A stretch of DNA of 36,631 nucleotides, from contig JAITII010000095.1 in the NCBI GenBank assembly GCA_031279515.1, positions 1-36,631 of the forward strand, given 5' to 3'. The number at the start of each line of letters is the position of its first letter. Position 1 is the stretch's first letter. This document shows, one piece after another, positions 17,213 through 26,315 of this stretch. Below the pieces are notes generated by a model. That model had not been told where the DNA came from. It searched no databases and saw only the letters and a list, made by a program, of their open reading frames with translations. Both the position numbers and the translations under genes were made by a program. This stretch comes from Deltaproteobacteria bacterium. GTDB taxonomy: Bacteria; Desulfobacterota; Desulfarculia; Adiutricales; Adiutricaceae.

Positions 17213-17524
17213 ATGCTGAACAACCAAAAAATCCGCATCCGCCTGAGGGCCTATGACCACAAGCTTTTGGATAGGTCCACCCAGGAGATAGTGGAGACTG
17301 CTAAGAGCACAGGGGCCAAGGTGGCTGGTCCTGTGCCCCTTCCCACCTCCATCATGAGGACCTGTGTCCTGCGCTCTCCCCATGTGGATAAGAAGTCCAG
17401 GGAGCACTTTGAGGTGAGGACCCACAAGAGGCTCTTGGATATCCTGGACCCCACCCAGCAGACAGTGGACGCCTTAATGAAGCTGGATCTCTCTGCTGGG
17501 GTGGACGTGGAGCTGAAACTGTGA
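17213..17524 (+). CDS. rpsJ: 30S ribosomal protein S10
   Basis: The 103-aa protein ([20 protein letters not shown]) has the S10 blocks [10 protein letters not shown] and [20 protein letters not shown]10 belongs to the 30S head and, as NusE, also to the antitermination complex. It is the first S10-operon gene, 31 bp after tuf, with no terminator between, so str and S10 genes probably form one transcription unit. Its TGA overlaps the GTG of rplC. Confidence 0.97.
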   Translation: MLNNQKIRIRLRAYDHKLLDRSTQEIVETAKSTGAKVAGPVPLPTSIMRTCVLRSPHVDKKSREHFEVRTHKRLLDILDPTQQTVDALMKLDLSAGVDVELKL

Positions 17525-18135
17525 AAGGGCTCATAGGAAAAAAACTGGGTATGACGAGGCTCTTTTTGGGGGACGGCTCTGCCGTCCCCGTCACCGTCAT
17601 CCTGGCCGGACCCAATAGGGTTACCCAGATAAAGACCTTGGAAAAAGACGGCTATGCAGCCATCCAGGTGGGTTTTGGGGCCAAAAAGCACCCCTTGCGC
17701 CCGGAGGAGGGTCACGCCTCTAAGTCGGGCTTTAAAGGGGCCTTTAAGGTCTTAAAAGAGTTCCCCCTAGAAGATGGTGATAGCTTAAGTGTTGGCCAGG
17801 ACATTGATATCACACTCTTTAAACCCGGGGAGAGCTTAAAGGTAACTGGCCGCTCTAAAGGCAGGGGCTTTGCCGGGGTCATGAAGCGCCACGGCTTTGG
17901 AGGTGGCAGGAAGACCCACGGCTGCCTGACTCCCAGGTCCGGCGGGTCCATTGGCTCGGCAGCCGATCCCTCCAGGGTCTTGCCTGGCAAGAAGATGGCT
18001 GGACATTATGGGGCCGCCCAGGTGACGGTGAAAAACCTCAAGGTGGTGGACGTGCGTCCGGAATACGGGGTGCTCTTACTTAAAGGCCCAGTGCCTGGTC
18101 CCAATGGCGGGATAGTGATTTTGCAGAAGAACTAA
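17521..18135 (+). CDS. rplC: 50S ribosomal protein L3
   Basis: The gene begins with GTG at 17521 in a GTGA overlap with the rpsJ stop, a translational coupling signal. The 204-aa product starts [15 protein letters not shown], the L3 signature. It contains the long loop block [15 protein letters not shown], then [23 protein letters not shown], which reaches toward the peptidyl transferase centre. Length is normal for bacterial L3. rplD follows after 12 bp. Confidence 0.97.
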   Translation: MKGLIGKKLGMTRLFLGDGSAVPVTVILAGPNRVTQIKTLEKDGYAAIQVGFGAKKHPLRPEEGHASKSGFKGAFKVLKEFPLEDGDSLSVGQDIDITLFKPGESLKVTGRSKGRGFAGVMKRHGFGGGRKTHGCLTPRSGGSIGSAADPSRVLPGKKMAGHYGAAQVTVKNLKVVDVRPEYGVLLLKGPVPGPNGGIVILQKN

Positions 18136-18147
18136 TTCTGGTGACTT

Positions 18148-18774
18148 ATGTCGATGAAAATGGAAATCTTTAACCTTAACCTTGAAGTGGTGGGGGAGGT
18201 GGAGCTAGCTAGCTCCATCTTCGAAGCCGAGGTGAGGCCCCACCTGGTCCACGAGGTCATAAGGGCGCAGCTCAATAAAAAGCGCTCGGGCTCTGCCCAG
18301 ACCAAGACCAGGGCCGAGGTGTCCTTTTCCACCCGCAAGCCCTATCGCCAGAAGAAGACAGGACGCGCCAGAGCCGGGTCCCGGAAATCGCCCCTCTTTA
18401 GAAAGGGTGGTACTGTCTTTGGACCCCACCCCAGGGATTATGGGTTTACGCCCCCGGCCTCTGTGCGGAGGGCGGCGTTGAAGAGTGTTCTGGCCTCCAA
18501 GCTCGTGATGAAGAAATTGACCATCTTAGATGCCTTCCCCCTCTCTGAGATAAAGACTAGGAATGTGGTGGAAGCCTTGCATCCCTGGAATTTTAGATCG
18601 GCCCTCATCGTCATCCCAGAGGAAGATAGGGTCCTAGAGAAAAGCGCCAAAAACATACCCTATATTAAGGTCCTAAGGGCCCAAGGCTTAAACTGCTATG
18701 ACCTTATGTGTTTTGAGACCCTAATCCTCCAAAAGGATTGCCTGCCTATCTTGGAAGAGAGGTTATTAAAGTGA
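18148..18774 (+). CDS. rplD: 50S ribosomal protein L4
   Basis: The 208-aa protein carries the L4 exit-tunnel loop (STRKPYRQKKTGRARAGSRK, then SPLFRKGGTVFGPHPRDYGF). The loop is well conserved, except KK where E. coli has KG before TGRA. In E. coli L4 represses the S10 operon; no leader of that type is seen before rpsJ here. Three ATGs lie close together at the start (18148, 18154, 18160), and the first is taken. The stop overlaps the GTG of rplW. Confidence 0.96.
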   Translation: MSMKMEIFNLNLEVVGEVELASSIFEAEVRPHLVHEVIRAQLNKKRSGSAQTKTRAEVSFSTRKPYRQKKTGRARAGSRKSPLFRKGGTVFGPHPRDYGFTPPASVRRAALKSVLASKLVMKKLTILDAFPLSEIKTRNVVEALHPWNFRSALIVIPEEDRVLEKSAKNIPYIKVLRAQGLNCYDLMCFETLILQKDCLPILEERLLK

Positions 18775-19070
18775 CCCACCTTCAAGTCATCATTATTAAG
18801 CCCTTGCTTTTGGAAGAACCCAGCGAAGGCAAAGAAAAAGAGGTTTTACGCAAGACCTATACCTTTGACGTAAATGTCAAAGCCAACAAGATACAGATTA
18901 GAAATGCCTTAGAAAAGCTCTACAGTATCAAGGGAGCTATAGCTAAGATCAACACCTATAGAAAGCCGGGCAAAAAAAGGCGCAGGGGCAGGACCAACGT
19001 GGGCTATACCTCTGAGCGCAAAAAGGCCTTTGTGATAATGAAGCCCGGTAGAACTATAAAAGTACTCTGA
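18771..19070 (+). CDS. rplW: 50S ribosomal protein L23
   Basis: The start is GTG 18771, overlapping the rplD stop as GTGA; the frame is open upstream inside rplD, but this start gives 99 aa, the normal length. Blocks [31 protein letters not shown] and [16 protein letters not shown] are those of L23, which surrounds the exit tunnel and docks trigger factor and SRP. It belongs to the S10 operon. Confidence 0.95.
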   Translation: MTHLQVIIIKPLLLEEPSEGKEKEVLRKTYTFDVNVKANKIQIRNALEKLYSIKGAIAKINTYRKPGKKRRRGRTNVGYTSERKKAFVIMKPGRTIKVL

Positions 19071-19081
19071 TAGGACCTGCC

Positions 19082-19912
19082 ATGAGCATCAAGGAAGTTA
19101 AGCCCACCTCCCCTGGGAGAAGGGCCCAGACATATCCCTCCTTTTCTGAGATCACCAAAAAGACACCGGAAAAGAGTCTCACCCGTCCCTTGCCCAAGAC
19201 CGGGGGACGCAATAACCTGGGCCGCATCACCTCCCGCTTTAGGGGCGGCGGCCACAAGAGGATGTACCGGGTCATAGATTTCAAAAGGGACAAAGAAAAT
19301 GTTCCTGCCAAGGTCCACTCCATAGAATACGACCCCAATAGGGGAGCCCGTATTGCACTACTCTTTTACCTGGACGGGGCCAAGCGCTATATCCTAGCCC
19401 CCCAGGATCTAAAAGTAGGTGATATGGTGCTCTCTTCTGAAACAGCGGACATTAGGCCCGGAAATGCCCTACCTCTAAAGTCCATCCCCTTGGGCACCCT
19501 AGTGCACAATGTGGAGATGAAGCCTGGGAAAGGCGGGCAGTTGGCCAGGGGGGCGGGCATTGCCGCCCAGCTCATGGCCAGGGAAGGGAGCTACTGTCTG
19601 TTAAAGCTACCTTCCGGTGAGATGCGCCTCATCCTCTCCGTGTGCAAGGCCACTGTGGGCCAGGTGGGAAATAGTGAGCACAACAGTATTTCCCTAGGCA
19701 AGGCCGGAAGGTCCAGGCACTTGGGCCGCAGGCCCCATGTGCGTGGCGTTGCCATGAACCCCGTGGATCACCCCTTAGGCGGTGGTGAGGGCAAGAGCTC
19801 TGGAGGACGGCACCCAGTTACCCCTTGGGGCAAGCCCACCAAGGGCTATAAAACCCGCAAGAAGAACAAGCCATCCAATCGCTTCATCGTCAAAAGGCGC
19901 GGAAAGAAGTAA
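19082..19912 (+). CDS. rplB: 50S ribosomal protein L2
   Basis: The 276-aa protein has all L2 landmarks: [20 protein letters not shown], the core [17 protein letters not shown], and the C-terminal [16 protein letters not shown] with the conserved His needed near the peptidyl transferase centre, then a basic [17 protein letters not shown] end. Length is normal. AGGA lies before ATG 19082, 11 bp after rplW. Confidence 0.97.
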   Translation: MSIKEVKPTSPGRRAQTYPSFSEITKKTPEKSLTRPLPKTGGRNNLGRITSRFRGGGHKRMYRVIDFKRDKENVPAKVHSIEYDPNRGARIALLFYLDGAKRYILAPQDLKVGDMVLSSETADIRPGNALPLKSIPLGTLVHNVEMKPGKGGQLARGAGIAAQLMAREGSYCLLKLPSGEMRLILSVCKATVGQVGNSEHNSISLGKAGRSRHLGRRPHVRGVAMNPVDHPLGGGEGKSSGGRHPVTPWGKPTKGYKTRKKNKPSNRFIVKRRGKK

Positions 19913-19925
19913 AAAAAGGTAAATC

Positions 19926-20213
19926 ATGCCCCGGAGCGTCAAAAAGGGTCCCTTTGTGGACGACCATCTACTGGCCAAGGCTATGGCAGCTGTAGCTGCC
20001 CAGGACAGGCGGGTAATTAAGACCTGGTCCCGCAGGTCCACTATCATCCCTGACATGGTGGGCCTCACCTTCGCAGTGCACAATGGCAAAAAGTTCCTGC
20101 CGGTCTTTGTCACAGAGAACATGGTGGGGCACAAGCTGGGTGAATTTTCACCCACCCGCACCTTCCACGGCCACGCTGCTGACAAAAAGGTCAAAAAGCC
20201 CGTCCGCAAGTGA
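19926..20213 (+). CDS. rpsS: 30S ribosomal protein S19
   Basis: The 95-aa protein begins [16 protein letters not shown] and contains [20 protein letters not shown] and [16 protein letters not shown], the S19 signature. It forms part of the 30S head with S13. It starts 13 bp after rplB, with AAGGT before the ATG. Confidence 0.97.
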   Translation: MPRSVKKGPFVDDHLLAKAMAAVAAQDRRVIKTWSRRSTIIPDMVGLTFAVHNGKKFLPVFVTENMVGHKLGEFSPTRTFHGHAADKKVKKPVRK

Positions 20214-20237
20214 GCTTAGGGGTTTTAAGGTATTTCC

Positions 20238-20675
20238 ATGAAAAGAGAACAGATAAAGATGCATAAGGATGCCACTAAGTATCACAGGGCTTGCGCCAAG
20301 TTTTTGCGCTGCCCCCCCTCCAAGGCCGCAATAAGGGCGCGCACCTTGACGGGACTTCCAGTGAGCTTGGCGATTTCCATGCTTAAGTACTCCCCGACTA
20401 GCTCGGCAAGGCTTATTCTTTCAGTCTTAAATTCCGCCGTAGCCAATGCCACCAACAGAGATGGTGGGGCAGATGTGGATGAGCTGGTGGTGGCTAAGAT
20501 CTGTGTGGACAGGGGTCCCATGCTCAAAAGGCATCACCCCATCTCCCACGGAACTGCCCAGGCTATCTTAAAAAGGACCTGCCACATCAGCGTGGAATTA
20601 AAGTCTGCCCTGGCGTATCTACAGGACCATAAGAAGGCTTCTGGCAAGGGGCGGCCGCGGAAAAAGAAGAGTTAA
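20238..20675 (+). CDS. rplV: 50S ribosomal protein L22, divergent tunnel loop
   Basis: The 145-aa protein has the L22 framework: a globular helix domain with SARLILSVLNSAVANATN, then a beta-hairpin ending in ILKRTCHISVEL. Usually invariant parts are changed: the N-terminal RISPRK-type block reads RCPPSKA (24-30), and the hairpin tip, usually KR-x2-PRAKGRA or similar, reads KRHHPISHGTAQA (97-109). The tip lines the peptide exit tunnel opposite L4 and is a site of macrolide-resistance changes and of arrest-peptide sensing in other bacteria. The frame is intact and the position in the operon is normal. Confidence 0.93.
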   Translation: MKREQIKMHKDATKYHRACAKFLRCPPSKAAIRARTLTGLPVSLAISMLKYSPTSSARLILSVLNSAVANATNRDGGADVDELVVAKICVDRGPMLKRHHPISHGTAQAILKRTCHISVELKSALAYLQDHKKASGKGRPRKKKS

Positions 20676-20740
20676 TTTAGGGCTTTAAGTTATAAAGTTT
20701 TTTTACTTTGGCAGCGTGCTGCCGACCATTGGAGGCAATT

Positions 20741-21448
20741 TTGGGCCAGAAGACACATCCCTTGGGCTTTCGTCTGGGAGTCATCAAGACCTGGGGCTCG
20801 CGTTGGTACGCGGGCAAAGATTACGGGCACTTCGTGGTGGAAGACAAGAAGATTCGCGAGTTCGTGAAAAAGAAGCTGGAGCTTGCACTAATTTCCAATA
20901 TAGATATAGAGCGCTTTGCCAATAAGGTAAAGCTTTCTATCTATACAGCCAGGCCAGGCATTGTCATAGGCAGGAAGGGCATTGAGATTGAGAACTTAAA
21001 AAAGGACTTGGAAAAGCTCATCGTCAAGTTAGCCCGCGTAAGGGAGCGGAAACTCTTGGGCCCTGGAGAGCAGAGTAAACCCCAGCAAAGGGAAGTATTA
21101 GTAGATATCAAAGAGGTGAGAAAGCCTGAGATCTGTGCCCAGTTGGTGGCGGAAAATGTGGCCTCACAGCTGAAAAGAAGGGTAGCTTTCCGCAGGGCAA
21201 TGAAAAAGTGTATGTCCCTGGCCTTTAAATTTGGGGCCCAGGGGATCAAGATCCACTGTGCTGGACGCCTGGGAGGCGCCGAGATGGCCCGCCGGGAGTG
21301 GTACAGGGAGGGCAGGGTGCCCTTACACACCCTAAGGGCCGACGTGGACTACGGTTTTGCCGAGGCCAAGACCACCTACGGGATCATTGGGGTAAAGGTC
21401 CATATCTTCAAAGGCGAGATAATCTCAGGGGACCCCCAAGGCGAGTAA
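20741..21448 (+). CDS. rpsC: 30S ribosomal protein S3
   Basis: TTG 20741 is chosen as start because GGAGG lies 5 nt before it and it yields (M)[20 protein letters not shown], the universal S3 beginning; the frame is open further upstream without meaning. The 235-aa protein has a KH domain with [14 protein letters not shown] and the C-terminal part [21 protein letters not shown]3 lies at the mRNA entry tunnel. A 136-bp AT-rich gap follows before rplP. Confidence 0.96.
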   Translation: MGQKTHPLGFRLGVIKTWGSRWYAGKDYGHFVVEDKKIREFVKKKLELALISNIDIERFANKVKLSIYTARPGIVIGRKGIEIENLKKDLEKLIVKLARVRERKLLGPGEQSKPQQREVLVDIKEVRKPEICAQLVAENVASQLKRRVAFRRAMKKCMSLAFKFGAQGIKIHCAGRLGGAEMARREWYREGRVPLHTLRADVDYGFAEAKTTYGIIGVKVHIFKGEIISGDPQGE

Positions 21449-21584
21449 AGCCTTTGCTTAGTTAATAGTTTTAATATTAGTTATTAATATTAAATATTAT
21501 TTAATTATTTTTAATTGTTTAAATGTTATCCCAAAAAAACCAAAAGGTAAAGTTTGGGAAATATTGAAATTTTGAGGCCGGCAC
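21449..21584 (+). other. AT-rich spacer interrupting the S10 operon
   Basis: Neighbouring S10/spc genes overlap or are a few bases apart, but 136 bp of very AT-rich DNA separate rpsC and rplP. It contains a palindromic TTAATATTA/TTAATATTAA stretch (about 21469-21492) and a dyad TCCCAAA...TTTGGGA (about 21530-21560). An internal promoter, mRNA processing site or insertion scar could be there. Confidence 0.6.
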
Positions 21585-22001
21585 ATGCTTTCCCCCAAAA
21601 GAACCAAGCATCGAAAAGTACAAAAGGGTCGCCGCGGCGGCCAGGCCAAGGGCGGATTCAATCTGGACTTTGGACGCTTTGGCTTAGAGTCCCTCACCCG
21701 GGGTTACTTGACTAGCCAACAGATAGAGGCCGGAAGGGTGGCCATTAACCGTCACGTGAAAAGAGGCGGCCAGCTCTGGGTGCGGGTCTTTCCAGACAAG
21801 CCGGTCTGCAAGAAGGCAGCCGATACCCGCATGGGCAATGGTAAAGGGGCCCCAGAGGGCTGGGTAGCAGTCATTAAACCCGGCAGGCTCCTCTTTGAGA
21901 TGGACGGGGTAGCCGAAGATGTGGCCAAGGAAGCCATGCGTCTCTGCGCCAATAAGCTTCCCTTTGCATGTCGCTTCGTGGTGAGAGGTGAGATCCTGTG
22001 A
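21585..22001 (+). CDS. rplP: 50S ribosomal protein L16
   Basis: The 138-aa protein begins [19 protein letters not shown] and contains the L16 blocks [40 protein letters not shown] and [15 protein letters not shown]16 organises the A-site and tRNA elbow region of the 50S. GAGG precedes ATG 21585. The TGA stop overlaps the rpmC GTG. Confidence 0.97.
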   Translation: MLSPKRTKHRKVQKGRRGGQAKGGFNLDFGRFGLESLTRGYLTSQQIEAGRVAINRHVKRGGQLWVRVFPDKPVCKKAADTRMGNGKGAPEGWVAVIKPGRLLFEMDGVAEDVAKEAMRLCANKLPFACRFVVRGEIL

Positions 22002-22261
22002 AGAAAAAAGAAGAAAAGGTGGATTACCACAAGCTTGCCCTCACGGAATTGCAGCCCAAGCTGAAAGAGGCCAAGCAAAAGGTGGCTAAGTTGCGGCTAG
22101 AGATAATGGGTGGAGGCATCAAAAACTGCCGTGGCCTGCGCTTTGCCAAGAGGGATTTGGCCAGAGTATTAACTATAATTGCAATGAAGCAGAAACAGGA
22201 ACAGAAACAGAAAGACTCAGTTTCCGAAGAGGGGGGCACAAGTGGAAGAGAGAAGCCCTAA
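21998..22261 (+). CDS. rpmC: 50S ribosomal protein L29
   Basis: Starting with GTG in a GTGA overlap with rplP, the frame encodes 87 aa. The two-helix L29 core covers about residues 10-62 ([20 protein letters not shown], then [14 protein letters not shown]). The last 20-25 residues, rich in Gln and Lys then Glu/Gly, extend beyond the usual 60-70 aa. The extension overlaps the start of rpsQ by 20 bp. Confidence 0.92.
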   Translation: MKKKEEKVDYHKLALTELQPKLKEAKQKVAKLRLEIMGGGIKNCRGLRFAKRDLARVLTIIAMKQKQEQKQKDSVSEEGGTSGREKP

Positions 22262-22499
22262 CCAGACACTCACAGGGGTGGTGGTATCAGACAAGATGGA
22301 CAAGACCGTAGTGGTCCTAGTAAACCGTCTGGTGAAACACCCAGTCTATAAAAAGTACATCAAGCGCAGGGCGAAGTTCATGGCCCACGACGAGAAAAAC
22401 CTTGCACGCATGGGGGATACTGTGGAGATCATCCAGTCCAGGCCCCTTTCCAGGCTCAAACGCTGGAGGCTCATCAAGGTTATAGCTAGCCAGGCCTAA
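22242..22499 (+). CDS. rpsQ: 30S ribosomal protein S17
   Basis: The 85-aa OB-fold protein is recognised from [40 protein letters not shown] and [14 protein letters not shown] 22242 is the start, inside the end of rpmC, with a G-run about 5 nt before it. S17 binds 16S rRNA early in 30S assembly. Confidence 0.95.
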   Translation: MEERSPNQTLTGVVVSDKMDKTVVVLVNRLVKHPVYKKYIKRRAKFMAHDEKNLARMGDTVEIIQSRPLSRLKRWRLIKVIASQA

Positions 22500-22519
22500 G
22501 GCCTAAAGGGGAGTAAATC

Positions 22520-22888
22520 ATGATACAGCCCGAAACTAGACTTACCGTAGCCGACAACTCCGGGGCCAAGGAGCTTGCCTGCATCAAGGTATTGGGGGGT
22601 TCCAAGCGCCGCTATGCCTCTTTGGGGGATATCATCGTGGTGTCCATTAAAGAGGCCCAACCAGACAGCAAGGTGAAAAAGGGCGATACCCACAAGGCGG
22701 TAATAGTCCGTACTGTCAAAGAGGTGGGAAGGCAAGATGGCTCCTATATTAAATTCGATGACAATTCGGCGGTCTTGATAAATAAAGACAAAGAGCCCAT
22801 AGGCACGCGTATCTTTGGCCCTGTGGCCAGGGAACTTAGGGCCAAGCGCTTTACCAAGATAGTCTCTCTGGCTCCGGAGGTAATATAA
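22520..22888 (+). CDS. rplN: 50S ribosomal protein L14
   Basis: The 122-aa protein begins [20 protein letters not shown] and contains [33 protein letters not shown] and FGPVARELR, a full-length typical L14. GGGGAG precedes ATG 22520. L14 forms a bridge to 16S rRNA. First gene of the classical spc part, 20 bp after rpsQ. Confidence 0.97.
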   Translation: MIQPETRLTVADNSGAKELACIKVLGGSKRRYASLGDIIVVSIKEAQPDSKVKKGDTHKAVIVRTVKEVGRQDGSYIKFDDNSAVLINKDKEPIGTRIFGPVARELRAKRFTKIVSLAPEVI

Positions 22889-22893
22889 GCACC

Positions 22894-23277
22894 ATGAAAA
22901 TGAAGGAAGCTTTAAAGCTTAAAGTTGAGCGCAAGAAATTAATCTCAAAGTTTAAAAAAGGCGACAGGGTAATCTGCCTCTTTGGCAAATCCCGGGGTAA
23001 ATTCGGGAGCTTTGAAAGAGTGGCAAATAATAACCGGGTTCTTGTGGAAGGCTTAAATACCACCATCCACCACGTCAAAGATACCGGAGACCCCTCCCAA
23101 AAGACGGGCCGGATCAAGATGGAAAACCCCATGCATATCTCCAATATCATGCCCGTGTGCCCTGAATGCGCCATGCCTACCCGCCCGCGCTCCAAGCAAG
23201 TTAGAGATTCTAGGGGCAAGAAAGTGAAACAGCGCATCTGCCACCGCTGCGGCGCCTCCCTGGACGGCTCAAGGTAA
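22894..23277 (+). CDS. rplX: 50S ribosomal protein L24 with zinc-ribbon cysteines
   Basis: The 127-aa protein has the KOW motif ([20 protein letters not shown]) followed by the L24 block [20 protein letters not shown] and a C-terminal [15 protein letters not shown] and CHRC together can bind zinc, as in the C+ form of L24. The N-terminus is about 20 residues longer than usual; ATG 22900 or a later start cannot be excluded. GGAGG lies inside the end of rplN. Confidence 0.95.
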   Translation: MKMKEALKLKVERKKLISKFKKGDRVICLFGKSRGKFGSFERVANNNRVLVEGLNTTIHHVKDTGDPSQKTGRIKMENPMHISNIMPVCPECAMPTRPRSKQVRDSRGKKVKQRICHRCGASLDGSR

Positions 23278-23283
23278 AGCGCC

Positions 23284-23307
23284 CCGGAAATATTTTCTAA
23301 TTTCCGG
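23284..23307. promoter_or_regulatory. Hairpin in the rplX-rplE spacer
   Basis: A perfect 8-bp dyad, CCGGAAAT (23284-23291) and ATTTCCGG (23300-23307), lies in the 75-bp gap between rplX and rplE, one of the larger gaps of the operon. No T-run follows. It could be a processing, stability or protein-binding site. Confidence 0.4.
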
Positions 23308-23352
23308 AAAGGACTGGAGAAAAAGGTAAAACCAGGGAAAAAGGATAGAATT

Positions 23353-23922
23353 ATGGAGCAAAAAATCCCGCGCCTTTTAGGCTTCTACCGCCAGACGGTG
23401 GTACCCAAGCTCATGAAGGAATTCAGCTATAAAAATGTCAATGAGGTGCCCAAGGTCTTAAAGGTGACCTTGAACATGGGCCTGGGTGAAGCCAAGGAAG
23501 CCGGAAACTACAAGGTCCTGGAAAACGCAGCCAAGGAGCTTTCGAATATTACTGGCCAGAAGGCAGTAATAACCAAGGCCAGGCGCTCCATTGCCGCCTT
23601 TAAGCTGAGGGAAGGGACGGCCATAGGGGTGATGGTTACCCTGCGTCGCTCCAGGATGCATTATTTTTTAGATAAGCTAATCAATATCGTCTTACCCAGG
23701 GTAAGGGACTTTCGTGGGATCTCCCCCAAGGCCTTTGACGGCCGGGGCAATTACACCCTGGGGCTCAAAGAACAGATAATCTTTCCCGAAATCGACTATG
23801 ACAAGATAGACAAGATTAAGGGTCTCAATATAACTATAGTCACCACCGCCAAGACAGATGAGGAAGCCCGCTTTTTGCTAAGGGAATTGGGCATGCCCTT
23901 CCGCAAGGCTGCCACGCATTAA
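23353..23922 (+). CDS. rplE: 50S ribosomal protein L5
   Basis: The 189-aa protein contains the L5 blocks [58 protein letters not shown] and [21 protein letters not shown]5 binds 5S rRNA and the P-site tRNA loop. It is about ten residues longer than usual at the N-terminus. A weak AGGA precedes ATG 23353. Confidence 0.96.
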   Translation: MEQKIPRLLGFYRQTVVPKLMKEFSYKNVNEVPKVLKVTLNMGLGEAKEAGNYKVLENAAKELSNITGQKAVITKARRSIAAFKLREGTAIGVMVTLRRSRMHYFLDKLINIVLPRVRDFRGISPKAFDGRGNYTLGLKEQIIFPEIDYDKIDKIKGLNITIVTTAKTDEEARFLLRELGMPFRKAATH

Positions 23923-23965
23923 AATAAAGATAAGTTTCGGGCTTTTAGCCCCCAAGGAGTAGTAG

Positions 23966-24151
23966 ATGGCCAAGACCTCCATGATAGTAAAGGCACAAAG
24001 GAGGCCCAAGTTTTCCTCCAGGGCCTATCACCGCTGCCCGGTTTGCGGTAGGCCCCGTGCTTTTTTACGGAAATTCAACCTCTGCCGCATCTGCTTTAGA
24101 AAGATGGCCCTGGCAGGCGAGATACCCGGCGTTGTCAAGGCTAGTTGGTGA
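23966..24151 (+). CDS. rpsN: 30S ribosomal protein S14, zinc-binding type
   Basis: At 61 aa this is the short S14 form with an intact zinc site: CPVC and CRIC in [20 protein letters not shown]. The end [11 protein letters not shown] is typical. It lies between rplE and rpsH as usual. AAGGAG lies before ATG 23966. Confidence 0.97.
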   Translation: MAKTSMIVKAQRRPKFSSRAYHRCPVCGRPRAFLRKFNLCRICFRKMALAGEIPGVVKASW

Positions 24152-24160
24152 GGAATACCT

Positions 24161-24559
24161 ATGTCCATGACCGACCCCATAGCAGATCTTTTAACCCGCA
24201 TCCGCAATGCTATCATAGCCAGGCACGATAGAGTTGACGTCCCAGCCTCCAGGCTGAAGGTGGCCATAGTGCGCATCTTAAAAGACGAGGGCTTTATCAA
24301 AAACTTCAAGGTTTCACGGGACACCCGTCAGGGGCTTATCCGCATCTTCTTGAAGTACACGGAAAATAATACACCGGTAATAAAGGGCCTCACCAGGGTC
24401 TCGAGGCCAGGGAGGCGGGTGTACCAGAAATCTTCCCAGATCCTCCCCGTCCTTTCAGGACTGGGGGTCATGATAGTGTCTACCTCCCGCGGGGTGATGA
24501 CGGACAAGGAAGCCAGAAGACACAACTTGGGTGGTGAGTCCATCTGCCAGATCTGGTGA
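24161..24559 (+). CDS. rpsH: 30S ribosomal protein S8
   Basis: The 132-aa protein begins [20 protein letters not shown] and ends with the S8 signature [20 protein letters not shown]. In E. coli S8 represses the spc operon by binding near rplE; the structured rplX-rplE spacer here might be a comparable site, which is only an inference. Confidence 0.97.
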   Translation: MSMTDPIADLLTRIRNAIIARHDRVDVPASRLKVAIVRILKDEGFIKNFKVSRDTRQGLIRIFLKYTENNTPVIKGLTRVSRPGRRVYQKSSQILPVLSGLGVMIVSTSRGVMTDKEARRHNLGGESICQIW

Positions 24560-24571
24560 AAAGGAAAGAAG

Positions 24572-25120
24572 ATGTCCAGAATAGGAAAACTCCCCATAGC
24601 CCTCCCCCAAGGGGTCACAACCACCATTACCCAGGATTCCATTGAGGTCAAGGGCCCCAAAGGCACCTTGTCCCGGAGCATCCACCCCCAGATCCAGGTG
24701 GAAGTAGCTTCAGGGGAACTTAAGATAACACCTAGAAACCCCGAGGCACCTTTCGCCAGGGCCCTTTGGGGACTCTTTAGAAGCCTTATTAATAATATGG
24801 TAACAGGTGTCACCGCAGGTTTTACCAAGACCTTGGAGGTCCAGGGTGTGGGCTGGAAGATGGAAGAAGAGGCACCTGGGGTCCTGCGCCTATCACTTGG
24901 CTATTCCCATCCTATTATCTACACAGTCCCCCAGGGGGTTTCCGCCCAAGTGGACACCAGGGCCGGAAGAGTCACTTTAAGCTCCATTGATAAAGAGCTT
25001 TTAGGCCAGACCTCCGCCACCATCAGGGCCTTTAGGCCGCCTGAGCCTTACAAAGGTAAAGGCATTAGGTACCAAGGCGAGGTGGTAAGACACAAGGTGG
25101 GTAAATCCGGGGCCAAGTAA
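24572..25120 (+). CDS. rplF: 50S ribosomal protein L6
   Basis: The 182-aa protein starts MSRIGKLPIALPQGVTTTI and has two L6 domains; the C-terminal one ends in PPEPYKGKGIRYQGEVVRHK, the family signature. Length is normal. AAAGGAAAG precedes ATG 24572. An 85-bp spacer follows before rplR. Confidence 0.97.
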   Translation: MSRIGKLPIALPQGVTTTITQDSIEVKGPKGTLSRSIHPQIQVEVASGELKITPRNPEAPFARALWGLFRSLINNMVTGVTAGFTKTLEVQGVGWKMEEEAPGVLRLSLGYSHPIIYTVPQGVSAQVDTRAGRVTLSSIDKELLGQTSATIRAFRPPEPYKGKGIRYQGEVVRHKVGKSGAK

Positions 25121-25205
25121 GTAGGGCCCATCCGTGATTTAAGCTAATGTTTTCTAGTATTTTGGGGCTTTTATTCACTATAGCCTCTTTTTTTGGAGGA
25201 TTTTT

Positions 25206-25574
25206 ATGACGCAGACTAATAAGCGGACCCTATCCAGGCTCACCAGGCAAAAGAGGGTAAGAAAGAAGCTCAAAGGGACTACCCTAAAGCCCAGGCTTTC
25301 GGTCTTTCGCTCTGCCAACCATATCTATGCCCAGGTGATAGATGACGACAAGGGTGTAACCTTAGCTGCGGCCTCCACCTTGACCAAAGAGGTCAAAGGC
25401 GAGCTAACCGGCAAGAAAAAGAGTGAGGCAGCCAAACTAGTGGGAAAGGCCATAGCCCAGGCCGCTAAAGAAAAGGGCGTGGACAAGGTGGTCTTTGACC
25501 GCAATGGATTTCTCTACCACGGAAGGGTAAAAGCCCTCTCCGAGGGGGCTCGCGAGGGCGGCCTGGAGTTTTAA
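25206..25574 (+). CDS. rplR: 50S ribosomal protein L18
   Basis: The 122-aa 5S-rRNA-binding protein has [40 protein letters not shown] and [20 protein letters not shown], all typical of L18. TTGGAGG stands 7 nt before ATG 25206. Confidence 0.97.
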   Translation: MTQTNKRTLSRLTRQKRVRKKLKGTTLKPRLSVFRSANHIYAQVIDDDKGVTLAAASTLTKEVKGELTGKKKSEAAKLVGKAIAQAAKEKGVDKVVFDRNGFLYHGRVKALSEGAREGGLEF

Positions 25575-25605
25575 GCCCTTTATTTACTGTCCAAGAGGGG
25601 ATGAG

Positions 25606-26109
25606 ATGAATTTCAAACCAGATTCCGATGAAGCTGCCTTAGTGGACAAGGTGGTCCACGTTAACCGCGTTGCCAAGGTTGTCAAAGGCGGCAGGCGTTT
25701 TTCCTTTTCCGCCATAGTGGTGGTGGGAGACGGCAAGGGCAAGGTGGGCTACGGCCTAGGCAAGGCAGCCGAGGTCCCGGAGGCTATCCGCAAGGGCACT
25801 GAAAAGGCCAAAAAGAGCATGGTGCGGGTGGATCTAGCGGGTACCACGGTGCCCCACGCGGCCCTAGGGTACTCAGGGTCAGGGCAGGTATTTTTAAAGC
25901 CTGCGGCCAAGGGTACAGGCGTCATAGCCGGGGGCTCTGTGCGGGCAGTCTTAGAGGCAGCCGGGGTCAAGGATATCCTCTCTAAGGTCATTGGCTCCAA
26001 TAACCCGCACAATGTAGTGCGGGCAACCTTGGATGCCCTGTCCCAGATGAAGCTTCCCAGAACAGTGGCCAAAGAAAGGGGAGTACCACCGGAAAGACTT
26101 CGGGTATAG
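25606..26109 (+). CDS. rpsE: 30S ribosomal protein S5
   Basis: The 167-aa protein has the S5 double-stranded RNA-binding N-terminal block [20 protein letters not shown] and [20 protein letters not shown], and the C-terminal [17 protein letters not shown]. It lies at the mRNA entry region with S3 and S4. GAGGGGATGAG precedes ATG 25606. Confidence 0.97.
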   Translation: MNFKPDSDEAALVDKVVHVNRVAKVVKGGRRFSFSAIVVVGDGKGKVGYGLGKAAEVPEAIRKGTEKAKKSMVRVDLAGTTVPHAALGYSGSGQVFLKPAAKGTGVIAGGSVRAVLEAAGVKDILSKVIGSNNPHNVVRATLDALSQMKLPRTVAKERGVPPERLRV

Positions 26110-26117
26110 GTTCAATT

Positions 26118-26312
26118 ATGGCAGAGAACAGTACAGCCAAGAAGATTAAAGTTACCCAGGTGAAAAGCACCATAGGGCGTAAGCCCCTGCATAAGCGCAC
26201 CGTAGTGGCCTTGGGCCTAAAGCGCATAGGGCACACAGTGGAACACGATGATACCCCAGTCATAAGGGGCATGATAAAGCAGGTGGGCTACCTGCTGAAG
26301 GTGGAGGAATAA
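26118..26312 (+). CDS. rpmD: 50S ribosomal protein L30
   Basis: The 64-aa protein contains [40 protein letters not shown] and [12 protein letters not shown], a standard L30. It starts 8 bp after rpsE and 3 bp separate it from rplO, whose GGAGG ribosome site lies in its last codons. Confidence 0.96.
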   Translation: MAENSTAKKIKVTQVKSTIGRKPLHKRTVVALGLKRIGHTVEHDDTPVIRGMIKQVGYLLKVEE

Positions 26313-26315
26313 CCC

